Shown here: positions 43,530 to 51,958 of the stretch, in pieces
Numbering within the stretch: the stretch's first letter is position 1
Layout of the letters: every line of letters begins with the position of its first letter
From: Pedobacter lusitanus
Lineage (GTDB): Bacteria; Bacteroidota; Bacteroidia; Sphingobacteriales; Sphingobacteriaceae
Assembly (NCBI RefSeq): GCF_040026395.1
Contig: NZ_CP157278.1
Coordinates: forward strand, 1,922,001-1,986,000
DNA: 64,000 nt
Direction of reading: 5' to 3'
Translations under genes and position numbers: made by a program
Notes under the pieces: generated by a model
Told to the model about the DNA's origin: nothing
The model's input: only the letters and a program-made list of their open reading frames with translations
Databases searched by the model: none

Positions 43530-44900
43530 TTAGTACCCTTTATTTTGGGTTAAAGAAGGATTATTTCTGCGTTCAGCATCCGGAATCGGATACAAATAGT
43601 AGTTCGGATCAGCTTTAGACATCATTTCGGTCAAAGCCAGCCCTGTTCTGCAATAGTCAAACCAGGCTTCTCCTTCAAACATCATTTCTTTTCTTTTTTC
43701 ATGCTGTACGGCCGTTATAAACGCGGCAAGAGAAGTAAATGAAGAAATATCCGGAGCAGTGATACCAGCTCTGTCCAGCACTTTCTTATAAGACCCGTAA
43801 GCTGCTGCACTCACGCTCCCGTCGACACGTGCCTGAGCTTCGGCATGAATCAGATAAATTTCTGCCAGACGGATCACCGGAAAGTTCTGAATGGCCGGGT
43901 TAAACATTCTGTATTTCCCGATATAGTATCTTGCATCTGCTGCTGTATTCTGATAAATCGTAAACTTCCCCCTTTTATCTGCTGCATCGTATAAATCGGC
44001 AATAGATTTTCCCTCTGCAAAAAACAATACAGATGCATTCGGGTTACTTACACCAGCCAATGCATTGGTTGCCTGGGCATCAAACTGTAATTCAAAAATG
44101 GATTCGGAAGTATTTTTTGTAGTCCATATAGAACCAAAGTCAACCGGCATAGAGGTGCCGCTTGTGGAAATCACCTCCTGAGCCAGCCTGGCAGCTTCTG
44201 TGTAAGTATTCGTTACGCTTCCATTATACAGGTAAACTTTAGCCAAAAGTGCCTTAGCTGCATTACCAGTTGCCCTCCCTTTAGTCTCGGTAATATTTGC
44301 ATAGCTGTTTGGCAGCGTAGAAGCCTCTTTAAGATCCGCAATAATCTGCGCATAAATTTCGGCTACCGTATTGCGGGGTATTTTAAGATTATCATTTTCT
44401 CCTGTCGGAGCTAAAACCAAAGGCACATCACCAAATGCCCTGACCAGGTTAAAATAGTTCAGTGCTCTTATAAATCTTCCTTCTTTAACAAACTGCTGTC
44501 TTTTGTCCGGATCGATTGATCCCTCTGGCATTGCCGCTACTTTGGTCACTACATTATTAGCTGCATTAATTGCTGCATAACCTGCTGTCCAGATATTTTG
44601 TACCCAGGGATTATCAATACGGATGCTATTAGTCTTAAAATCTACATATTCCGGAAAACTGGATACATGGTTCACGTGTCTGGCCGAAAATTCAGGAACA
44701 ATCACCAGTGATTGTCCATAAGAGAAAGGGCCAAGCTGTGTTCTGTATACCCCCATTACAGCAGATTGAGCTCCCTGCTGTGAGGTAAAGATATTTTCTG
44801 GTGTAATCTGCGCAATTGGCTCTCTGTCAAGAAATTTTTTACAGGATGAAAAACTGAGTAAAATTGCTGCTGTTAATATATAGGATGAAATCGTCTTCAT
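43530..44900 (-). CDS. SusD/RagB nutrient-binding lipoprotein
   Basis: A 456-residue outer-membrane lipoprotein; lipobox LSFSSC near residue 20. SusD features are VMGVYRTQLGPFSYGQSL, VKEGRFIRALNYFNLVRAFGDVPLVLAP, ATGNAAKALLAKVYLYNG, FPVIRLAEIYLIHAEAQARVDGS and KRKEMMFEGEAWFDYCRTG, in family order. It is downstream of its SusC partner by 21 bp. No carbohydrate enzyme, regulator or sigma/anti-sigma pair lies nearby, so the cargo is unknown; it need not be a glycan. Confidence 0.92.
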   Translation of the reverse strand: MKTISSYILTAAILLSFSSCKKFLDREPIAQITPENIFTSQQGAQSAVMGVYRTQLGPFSYGQSLVIVPEFSARHVNHVSSFPEYVDFKTNSIRIDNPWVQNIWTAGYAAINAANNVVTKVAAMPEGSIDPDKRQQFVKEGRFIRALNYFNLVRAFGDVPLVLAPTGENDNLKIPRNTVAEIYAQIIADLKEASTLPNSYANITETKGRATGNAAKALLAKVYLYNGSVTNTYTEAARLAQEVISTSGTSMPVDFGSIWTTKNTSESIFELQFDAQATNALAGVSNPNASVLFFAEGKSIADLYDAADKRGKFTIYQNTAADARYYIGKYRMFNPAIQNFPVIRLAEIYLIHAEAQARVDGSVSAAAYGSYKKVLDRAGITAPDISSFTSLAAFITAVQHEKRKEMMFEGEAWFDYCRTGLALTEMMSKADPNYYLYPIPDAERRNNPSLTQNKGY

Positions 44901-44921
44901 GTGCTGTTTATAATATTGTGC

Positions 44922-47900
44922 TTAGAAAGTTAAATTGATACCTGCAGTAATGATTCTTGGCTGAGGATAGCTACCATAGTCATAGCCATAAGTCAGCCCC
45001 TGATTTGGTCCGCCATGGCTGGAACTTACTTCAGGATCATATCCTTTGTATTTGGTAAATAAAAACGCATTCTGTACTGTGGTATAAACACGCAGGCTTC
45101 TGATCTTCAGTTTTTGTGTTAACTTATCATTCAAAGTATAACCCAGTGTGATATTTCTCAGTCTGAAGAAAGAACCATTCTCTACAAAACGATCAGAAAT
45201 AGCAGTATTATCAAAATTTCCCGGTGTAGGACGCGGTATGTCAGTAATATCACCCGGATTTCTCCAGCGTCTGTTCCAATCCACAAAACCGTTACTTGTT
45301 TTATTACTTCCGTCAAGTCCGGAAGCCAGGTTATAATTGAAAATATCATTTCCATAAGAGAACTGGCCCATAATACTCAGGTCAAAGTTTTTGTACTGGA
45401 AAGTATTGGTAATCCCACCATAAAAGTCCGGATTCGGGTTACCGATAATTCCGCGGTCTTTCGGGTCAGTCGGTGCACCAAGACTGCCATCCTGCTTGAT
45501 GTAATCAATAAGCCCGGTCTGAGGATTCACGCCAGACATCTTCCAGCCATAAAATGAACCCAGCGGCAAGCCTTCTCTGGCAATATTTAAGCCTCCCGGC
45601 CCTCCGGAAAGCTCACCTCCCGGTAATGACACAACCTTGTTCCTGTTAAATGACATGTTAAAAGTCGTATTCCATTTCAATGCGCCTACCAGATTCTGTG
45701 TAGTCAGTTCAAATTCGAATCCTTTATTCTGAATTTTACCTACGTTGGTAAAACGATTCTGGAAACCAGAGCTCGATGGAATGGAAATACCTACAAGCAG
45801 ATCAGAAGTGTTTTTAATATAGTAATCGGCCAGTAAAGAGATCCGGTTGTTCAGCAATCCAAGATCCAGTCCAAAATTCAGCTGTTTGGTTGTTTCCCAT
45901 TTCAGGTTTTTATCCCCCAGTACATTAGGCACATAACCTGGATTTCCCAGATAATTATTACTGCCGCTGTACAACGAATAACTGGCATAATTAGGAATAT
46001 TCTGATTTCCTGTTATCCCCCAGCTGGTTCTGAATTTCAGATTACTGATGATCCTATTGCTTTTCAGGAAATCTTCATCAGAGGCACGCCAGGCCGCTCC
46101 GAATGAAGGAAAGGTTCCATAACGGTTATTTACACCAAATCTTGAAGATCCGTCTACCCTGAAGTTCGCAGTTAAAAGATATTTTCCTTTATAATCATAA
46201 TTTACTCTCGTAAATCCTGAAGCTATACTCCATTCTTCAGGAAAAGAATTTGCACCGGTAATTGTTCCTCCTGCAGATATATACTGGATATCATTGGAAG
46301 GAAAATTAGACCGTCTTGCATCCACAAACTGGATACGTGACTGTTGCACAGAAGCACCCGCAAGCGCATCGATATGATGATTACCAAAAGTTTTCTGATA
46401 ATTCAGGGTCGTTTCATTCACCCACAACTGATCTCTTGTGTTTCTTTGCGCACCAATTCCACCCTGTGCGGCAAACGAACGTATACCATTAGGCGGCATA
46501 AAGAAAGTCTCATCAATGAAACTCAGATCTGCACCGAAGCTGGTTTTTAATGTCAGATCCGGAATAATTTTATATTCGGCAGCAACACTGGCCAGTACTC
46601 TGAATGTCTGTGAATTATTCACCGGCAGCCGCAGCATGGCAACAGGGTTCTCCCGATTAGTATTTACCTGGTCATAAGCATAACCGCCGTCAGGATTATA
46701 AACCGGAATATTAGGAGGTGCAAAAATACCATTTTTGGTAGAGCCCTCTTTAGAATTTTCTTCCTGTATACGGTCATTCAATGCTCTGGTCAGATTTACA
46801 CGGGCAGAGAATTTTAATTTATCGCTGTGCTGATGATCCAGATTCAGTCTTGCACTTAGACGGCTGAAATCAGAGTTTAAAATCACCCCTGCCTGACGCA
46901 TATAACCAATGGAAGTATAATATTGTGTTTTTTCAGATCCACCACGTGCTGATAATTCATAACTTCTGGTAGGCGCAGTTCTGAAGATCTCATTCTGCCA
47001 GTTGGTATTTGTTCCCGGATTAGCCAGAACGCCAGCCGGAACTGGTGTAGGCTGACCATTGGCATCCAGCAGATATTTATAATAATCCTTCATGTAATCC
47101 TGGTATTCCGAGGTATTCATCATTTTATATTTCCGCTCATCAGGTACCTGAGAGAATCCTTCATAAGCATTAAAACTAAAGGTACTTAAGCCCGGCTGAC
47201 CTTTTTTGGTGGTAATCAGCACCACGCCATTTGCAGCCCTTGCCCCATAAATGGAAGAAGAAGCGGCATCTTTCAAAATCTCTACTGACTGTACATCTGA
47301 TGGGTTAATCGAAGCCAGGATATTGATTCCCTGTGTCCCTCCCCCAAAGTTAAAGTCACTGCCACCTGTAAAGTTAGTAGTACTGTTTACCGGTATACCA
47401 TCAACCACATATAAGGGATCAGAACCGGCATTAATTGAAGTTGTACCCCTGATACGGATATTCAGACCACCACCCGGGGATCCGGATTTCTGTGTAACCT
47501 GAACTCCACCCGCTTTACCCTGGATAGCCTGGGTTATCGTTGGTAAAACATCGTTTTTAAGCTGATCTGCCTGGATACTGGAAACAGAACTGGTCAATTT
47601 GGTCCTGTTCACTGTTCCATATCCCGTAGCCACAACCTGTACCTCATTCAGTACTTTTGACTCCGTCTGCATAAGCACACTGATTGTTTTACGCTTATTT
47701 ACGGGTTCTTCTTTAGCCTTATACCCCATATAGGCAAAGACCAGCACAGCATTATCTGCTGCTGCGATTCTGTAATTTCCTTTAGCATCTGTCAGCGCTT
47801 TTTCTTTTCCACCTTTTACAGTGACCACCACACCGATCAGCGGCCCGCCGGAATCAGAAACTTTACCACTGACAGAATCCTGCACAGTTTGACTGTCTGC

Positions 47901-48155
47901 AGTATCTTTTACGGCCTTCACTACTGCTGGTATAACAACATCAGGTTTAACCGAATCTTTTTTAGCCGAATCCTTTTTGACAGTGTCCTTTTTAAGGGAA
48001 TCTTTTTTTACCGAATCTTTCGGAATCGTGTCGGTTTGAAATAAAACTGCACGGTATGCAGACAGGTTTTTTCTATGAACAGCGCCATGAGCGAAACTGG
48101 TGCTGAACACCAGTGCGAGTAAAAATACAAAATACGGTAACGGGTTTCTTTTCAT
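44922..48155 (-). CDS. SusC-type TonB-dependent receptor with a 15-bp-repeat linker
   Basis: A receptor of 1077 residues from the ATG at 48155 (the frame open to 48164 starts with TTG). The signal peptide reads MKRNPLPYFVFLLALVFSTSFAHG. After it lies a linker of tandem K-x-D-[ST]-[VLA] units (residues about 40-75), then a carboxypeptidase-like domain (SVSGKVSDSGGPLIGVVVTVKGG) and NEVQVVATGYGTVNRTKL. The plug has AIQGKAGGVQVTQKSGSPGGG, DPLYVVDGIPVNS and SVEILKDAASSSIYGARAANGVVLITTKKGQ. The barrel ends PRIITAGINLTF. The repeat linker is unusual in this family. No co-located enzymes tell what it transports. Confidence 0.92.
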   Translation of the reverse strand: MKRNPLPYFVFLLALVFSTSFAHGAVHRKNLSAYRAVLFQTDTIPKDSVKKDSLKKDTVKKDSAKKDSVKPDVVIPAVVKAVKDTADSQTVQDSVSGKVSDSGGPLIGVVVTVKGGKEKALTDAKGNYRIAAADNAVLVFAYMGYKAKEEPVNKRKTISVLMQTESKVLNEVQVVATGYGTVNRTKLTSSVSSIQADQLKNDVLPTITQAIQGKAGGVQVTQKSGSPGGGLNIRIRGTTSINAGSDPLYVVDGIPVNSTTNFTGGSDFNFGGGTQGINILASINPSDVQSVEILKDAASSSIYGARAANGVVLITTKKGQPGLSTFSFNAYEGFSQVPDERKYKMMNTSEYQDYMKDYYKYLLDANGQPTPVPAGVLANPGTNTNWQNEIFRTAPTRSYELSARGGSEKTQYYTSIGYMRQAGVILNSDFSRLSARLNLDHQHSDKLKFSARVNLTRALNDRIQEENSKEGSTKNGIFAPPNIPVYNPDGGYAYDQVNTNRENPVAMLRLPVNNSQTFRVLASVAAEYKIIPDLTLKTSFGADLSFIDETFFMPPNGIRSFAAQGGIGAQRNTRDQLWVNETTLNYQKTFGNHHIDALAGASVQQSRIQFVDARRSNFPSNDIQYISAGGTITGANSFPEEWSIASGFTRVNYDYKGKYLLTANFRVDGSSRFGVNNRYGTFPSFGAAWRASDEDFLKSNRIISNLKFRTSWGITGNQNIPNYASYSLYSGSNNYLGNPGYVPNVLGDKNLKWETTKQLNFGLDLGLLNNRISLLADYYIKNTSDLLVGISIPSSSGFQNRFTNVGKIQNKGFEFELTTQNLVGALKWNTTFNMSFNRNKVVSLPGGELSGGPGGLNIAREGLPLGSFYGWKMSGVNPQTGLIDYIKQDGSLGAPTDPKDRGIIGNPNPDFYGGITNTFQYKNFDLSIMGQFSYGNDIFNYNLASGLDGSNKTSNGFVDWNRRWRNPGDITDIPRPTPGNFDNTAISDRFVENGSFFRLRNITLGYTLNDKLTQKLKIRSLRVYTTVQNAFLFTKYKGYDPEVSSSHGGPNQGLTYGYDYGSYPQPRIITAGINLTF
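47948..48030. repeat. 15-bp tandem repeat inside the SusC gene
   Basis: About five to six copies of a 15-bp unit encode K-K-D-[ST]-[VLA] on the minus strand. The copies differ at third and some first positions. Being a multiple of three, changes in copy number would not shift the frame. Confidence 0.6.
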
Positions 48156-48468
48156 CTGATACAAAATCCTTAAGTAATGAGCAAGTTATTAAAGAAGCAC
48201 AATCGCAATTTTTGCTCCACAGATTAAAAACGGATTAAAACATTCTTTTTAAGTGTTTTACATTATTAAGACTGTTTCTAATTGTGGACAATGTCTACAG
48301 CTTGTACCAGGAAGCAACAATGTTTTAGCCCAAATAAAGGCCATTTTCTGCCTTTGAAAAATAAATTTCATTTCCGTGTCAGGGTAGAATCTAAAGATGT
48401 TGTCATAATCCCGAACAACAAAAATAAGGTTCAGCACAAAAAATAAATTAACTCTAACATCAGATTTT

Positions 48469-49404
48469 ATGTTTAAGAAAATTCAGCCATTAAAAAATTC
48501 ACTTGTTCTTCTTCTCCTGCTAACGGGCACAAGTGTTTACGCTCAGTTTAGTCCTGTTAATACGATTGACATCAATACGATTTATGTCCCGGAAACGAAA
48601 TATCAGCAGAAGGATGGAAATGTACAAAATGCAGAAAAGACTCAAAAAAGGATTGACCTTGGCTACAGCTTTCTGATCTCAGATAAATTTGACCCGGTTA
48701 CAAAAAAAGTAAGCCGCTGGACCGGGATGATTGACGGGAGTTATACGCAGCTGAGTAAAAAAGCCAGTGACAAGGATATGACTCCTGAACGGTTATTCAG
48801 CAGTACGTTGGGCGTAAGTCATTTTCATACCCTGAAAAATAACTGGTCCATGGTTGGTCTGTTATCTGCAGGAATCAATTCAGATCTTAAAAAGATAGAC
48901 TATCATGATCTGTATATTAACGGCGGTGTGCTTTTCATTAAAACTCCTCATCCGGGATTTTCCTATGGCTTTGGCGGTTTTGTCATGAATGCACTGAATG
49001 CCCCTATTCTTTTACCAGGTCTGATGCTGCACTTCCAGACCGAAGGCAAGTTCAAATTCAATATTGATGTACCTACAGAAGTAAGCACGGCTTATGATCT
49101 GACCAAAAAAATGGAGCTTAAACTGGCAGTCAGATTCAGAAATACAAGTTTTGATACAGAAAACAATGCTGATCCTAAAAGACGCTATCTGAACTATATG
49201 GAACTTCCTGCAGGACTGGAAGCTAAATGGAAAAGCAAACACTTTGATTTTGTGCTGGGCGGAGGTTATATGATTCTGAGAAATTTCGATCTGAAGGAAA
49301 GTGGTATAAAAAATCTGTTCTCAGAACCACAGATAAATAAATTAGGCGGCAATATGTTTGTTACTGCCGGAATCAGATACAGACTGAAACCAATTTCGAA
49401 ATAA
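48469..49404 (+). CDS. DUF6268-like outer-membrane beta-barrel protein
   Basis: A 311-residue protein with a signal peptide (to SVYAQ) and beta-strand pattern with alternating hydrophobic residues, ending in MFVTAGIRYRLKPISK. Segments such as RIDLGYSFLISDKFDPVTKKVSRWTGMIDGSYTQLS, SYGFGGFVMNALNAPILLPGLMLHFQTEGKFKFNIDVPTEV and HFDFVLGGGYMILRNFDL fit the DUF6268 outer-membrane family of Bacteroidota. Function unknown. It diverges from the SusC gene with about 310 bp between them, in which I see no clear motif. Confidence 0.7.
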   Translation: MFKKIQPLKNSLVLLLLLTGTSVYAQFSPVNTIDINTIYVPETKYQQKDGNVQNAEKTQKRIDLGYSFLISDKFDPVTKKVSRWTGMIDGSYTQLSKKASDKDMTPERLFSSTLGVSHFHTLKNNWSMVGLLSAGINSDLKKIDYHDLYINGGVLFIKTPHPGFSYGFGGFVMNALNAPILLPGLMLHFQTEGKFKFNIDVPTEVSTAYDLTKKMELKLAVRFRNTSFDTENNADPKRRYLNYMELPAGLEAKWKSKHFDFVLGGGYMILRNFDLKESGIKNLFSEPQINKLGGNMFVTAGIRYRLKPISK

Positions 49405-49421
49405 GCAGGTTATCAAAAGAT

Positions 49422-49454
49422 AAAAGCCATTTCTTTTTGCAGGAAATGGCTTTT
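49422..49454. terminator. Bidirectional terminator
   Basis: AAAAGCCATTTC and GAAATGGCTTTT form a perfect 12-bp stem with a 9-nt loop between the convergent DUF6268-like and SDR genes; T runs border both sides. Confidence 0.82.
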
Positions 49455-49477
49455 AATCTGTTTAAGAGCAGGCCTGA

Positions 49478-50224
49478 TTAAACTTCTACTCCATTTATGG
49501 CATTAAATGCCGTTGCAGGCGAAGTTCTGGCCAGTCCAAATATCTGCGCAGTTGCCCCAACATGAATTTCATATACATTTCTTTCAAAAGCAGCTGCAAA
49601 TTCAGTTGCCACCTGTGAAGCAGGAATACCGTTCTCCTGCCCGCCTATTTCTTTAGAAAATTCAGTGTTCACCAAAGGCGGCATCAGTTCAAATACCTTC
49701 ACACTGGTATCTTTTAAAGCCAGACGCAAACCTTCACTATAAGCATGTACAGCTGCTTTACTTGCGCTGTAAGTCAGTACTGCAACATGAGGGGCGAGTG
49801 CAGCAACAGAACTCACATTTACCAGCGCAGCTGTCTCCTGTTTAAGCAAATGCGGAAGCATTTTTTCTGTCAGGCGGATTAATGAGACATAGTTCGTATA
49901 CATCTCCTGTTCTGCTTTTTCCCAAGACTTTAATCCAGCAGTGACATCATAAGCATAAGCAAGACCTGCATTATTGATGACTACATTTAAGCTGGGGAAA
50001 TCTGCCCCGATTCTGCTGACCAGACGATCAACTTCTTCTTCTTTTGTAGTATCAAATAATATTCCGGTAACATTATCCAGTTTAGACACTGCTTCATCCA
50101 GACGTTTCTGATCACGACCGGTGATAATTACATGATTACCTTTTTCAGTTAATAATTTAGCGATTTCAAATCCAATACCGGCAGTTCCGCCTGATATAAG
50201 GACTGTATGATTTGATAGATTCAT
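49478..50224 (-). CDS. SDR-family oxidoreductase (DltE-like)
   Basis: A 248-residue classical short-chain dehydrogenase. The coenzyme site is SGGTAGIGFEIA, the catalytic Ser is in LVNVSSVAALAPH and the YxxxK motif in YSASKAAVHAYSEGLRLAL, with LMPPLVNTEF after it. The pattern NNAGLAYAYDV resembles the DltE-type subgroup, whose in vivo substrate is mostly unclear. It is 27 bp downstream of another SDR gene, and both stand after a TetR-family gene with operator-like palindromes, so the three genes are likely one inducible unit for handling a carbonyl compound. Substrate unknown. Confidence 0.85.
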   Translation of the reverse strand: MNLSNHTVLISGGTAGIGFEIAKLLTEKGNHVIITGRDQKRLDEAVSKLDNVTGILFDTTKEEEVDRLVSRIGADFPSLNVVINNAGLAYAYDVTAGLKSWEKAEQEMYTNYVSLIRLTEKMLPHLLKQETAALVNVSSVAALAPHVAVLTYSASKAAVHAYSEGLRLALKDTSVKVFELMPPLVNTEFSKEIGGQENGIPASQVATEFAAAFERNVYEIHVGATAQIFGLARTSPATAFNAINGVEV

Positions 50225-50251
50225 TTTTTGATAATTTATAGCTATGATTTT

Positions 50252-51100
50252 TTAATTTTTAATATGATCAGTACTGCCGGAAATAGTTTCCCAGGCTTCA
50301 ACTTCTGCAGAAACCCGTGCTTTACTGTCTTTGAATAGTTGTACAGCATCTTTTCCAACAGGTAAATGAAGCGGCGGATTTTCACTGGCGGCCAGCTGTA
50401 CGATAACGTCTGCCAGTTTTGCCGGATCGCCAGGCTGATTACCGTGAAGCTGACCAACCACTCCCCTGACTACACCGACTGTTTCAGCATAGGCATCCAG
50501 TATCTTAGCCGAAGAAACATAAGAATCCGCAGAGACAAAATCAGTGCTGAACAAACCCGGAGCAACTGCAGTCACATGAATACCGAAAGGTTTAAGCTCC
50601 AATGCCAACCCTTCAGAGATTCCTTCCACGGCATATTTTGTTGAACCGTATAAGCCAAATCCTGCAGCTGATGCGCTATAACCAAAAAGAGAAGAAATAT
50701 TGATAATATGTCCTGACTTTTGGCTTCTCAGCTGTGGTAAGACTGCTCTGGTAACATTTAACAGTCCAAATACATTCGTATCGTATTGTTTTCTGACTTC
50801 TGCATCTGTCGCTTCTTCAGTTGCTGCCAGCAGTCCGTATCCGGCATTATTGACCAGTACATCAATTCTCCCAAAATGCTGAACTGCCCTTTCGACTGCA
50901 TTTTTAACCTGTTCTTCGCTGATGACATCAAGAACAGTTACCAGCAGATTAGTGCTGTGCTGAAAAGCCCTTTCCAGGTTTTCAGGATTTTTGCGGACTG
51001 TAGCAATGACTTTATCTCCGGCTGCCAGTGCCGCTTTTGTGATATCGAATCCGAAACCTCTTGAAGCTCCGGTGATAAACCATATTTTTTGCTTACTCAT
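50252..51100 (-). CDS. SDR-family oxidoreductase
   Basis: A 282-residue classical SDR. TGASRGFGFDITKAAL is the coenzyme-binding loop, NNAGYGLLAATEE is the NNAG motif, NISSLFGYSASAAGFGLYGSTKYAVEGIS includes the catalytic Ser, Tyr and Lys, and the later part has VAPGLFSTDFVS. The loop ASRGFG suggests NADP(H). It is the first gene after the operator-like palindrome at 51170-51185 and is followed by a second SDR. Substrate unknown. Confidence 0.85.
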   Translation of the reverse strand: MSKQKIWFITGASRGFGFDITKAALAAGDKVIATVRKNPENLERAFQHSTNLLVTVLDVISEEQVKNAVERAVQHFGRIDVLVNNAGYGLLAATEEATDAEVRKQYDTNVFGLLNVTRAVLPQLRSQKSGHIINISSLFGYSASAAGFGLYGSTKYAVEGISEGLALELKPFGIHVTAVAPGLFSTDFVSADSYVSSAKILDAYAETVGVVRGVVGQLHGNQPGDPAKLADVIVQLAASENPPLHLPVGKDAVQLFKDSKARVSAEVEAWETISGSTDHIKN

Positions 51101-51169
51101 AATTTTAATGGATTAGTATATTTTTATTAGTATAATTTGTTGAAATATCAGTGATCAGAGAAGTTATAT

Positions 51170-51185
51170 TATACTGATCGGTATA
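51170..51185. promoter_or_regulatory. Probable TetR operator upstream of the SDR pair
   Basis: TATACTGATCGGTATA is a 16-bp near-perfect palindrome in the 103-bp gap between the TetR gene and the SDR genes. It matches the site at 51817-51832 at 14 of 16 positions. Confidence 0.65.
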
Positions 51186-51203
51186 TTAAAGGATAAAAAA
51201 AAT

Positions 51204-51806
51204 TTAAATTATCATCTGGTCTATAAGCATTTCTGCAGTGCTTAATACATTATCCATACAGCTCATATCTCCCCTTATCTTAGCAATCATGATCCCTCCT
51301 TCTATCAGGGCTACAATTGACAAAGCAGTTTTCCGGACATTCACATCCTTTTTAAACTCACCGGCCTGTATCCCTTGCTGAATTAAGCGGGTCAGACTCT
51401 CTTCCCACGCAGCTACAACACCAGCTGCTTTATCTCTCAGCAGGCTATTGGTATCATCTGCCTCTGTTGCTGTATTCAGCACCGGACAGCCCCCACGGCA
51501 CATTGTATCTTTCATCATACTTCTGTAAGCATCCACATAACACCTCAGTTTTTCTTCAAATGTCTTTGCCTGGTTAATCTTTTCGGATGTCAGACGGTTA
51601 ACCCTTGAGAAGTTATATTCAAAAACTGCGAGTGCTACTTCTTCCTTATTGGCAAAATTCCCATAGATACTCCCTTTTGTCAATCCGGTTGCACTGGTCA
51701 GGTCTGTAAGCGAGGTACCGGCATAGCCTTTTTTATTAAAAATCACGGCAGTACTTTCAATAATAAAGTTCCGGGTACGTGCTGCTTTTGAATAGGGCTT
51801 GTTCAT
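51204..51806 (-). CDS. TetR/AcrR-family repressor
   Basis: A 200-residue regulator. The N-terminal HTH (FIIESTAVIFNKKGYAGTSLTDLTSATGLTKGSIYGNFANKEEVAL) is textbook TetR; the C-terminal domain has MKDTMCRGGCPVLNTATEADD and a helix bundle for ligand binding. MCRGGCPV with Cys residues resembles the TetR subgroup that senses electrophiles, as in YcdC/TetR_C_6-like proteins, but that is suggestive only. Palindromes lie upstream of the gene and between it and the two SDR genes, so it most likely represses itself and the SDRs. Confidence 0.9.
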   Translation of the reverse strand: MNKPYSKAARTRNFIIESTAVIFNKKGYAGTSLTDLTSATGLTKGSIYGNFANKEEVALAVFEYNFSRVNRLTSEKINQAKTFEEKLRCYVDAYRSMMKDTMCRGGCPVLNTATEADDTNSLLRDKAAGVVAAWEESLTRLIQQGIQAGEFKKDVNVRKTALSIVALIEGGIMIAKIRGDMSCMDNVLSTAEMLIDQMII

Positions 51807-51816
51807 AGCTCAAATA

Positions 51817-51832
51817 TATACCGATTGGTATA
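51817..51832. promoter_or_regulatory. Probable TetR operator in front of the tetR gene
   Basis: TATACCGATTGGTATA, a near-perfect 16-bp palindrome 10 bp upstream of the TetR start, is the second copy of the site at 51170-51185. Confidence 0.68.
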
Positions 51833-51904
51833 ATAAAAGGAAGAAATATATTTTATATTACTTATCTGTGTCAATCAGTTTACTGATCAGGGTATTATGC
51901 ACAA

Positions 51905-51937
51905 AAAAAGGATCTGAGTATAAGCTCAGATCCTTTT
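51905..51937. terminator. Terminator downstream of the amino-acid permease
   Basis: AAAAGGATCTGAG pairs with CTCAGATCCTTTT (13 bp, 6-nt loop) 22 bp past the permease stop. A and T runs flank it on both sides, so it can work in both directions. Confidence 0.85.
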
Positions 51938-51958
51938 ACAGCAAAAACGAAAACTACG

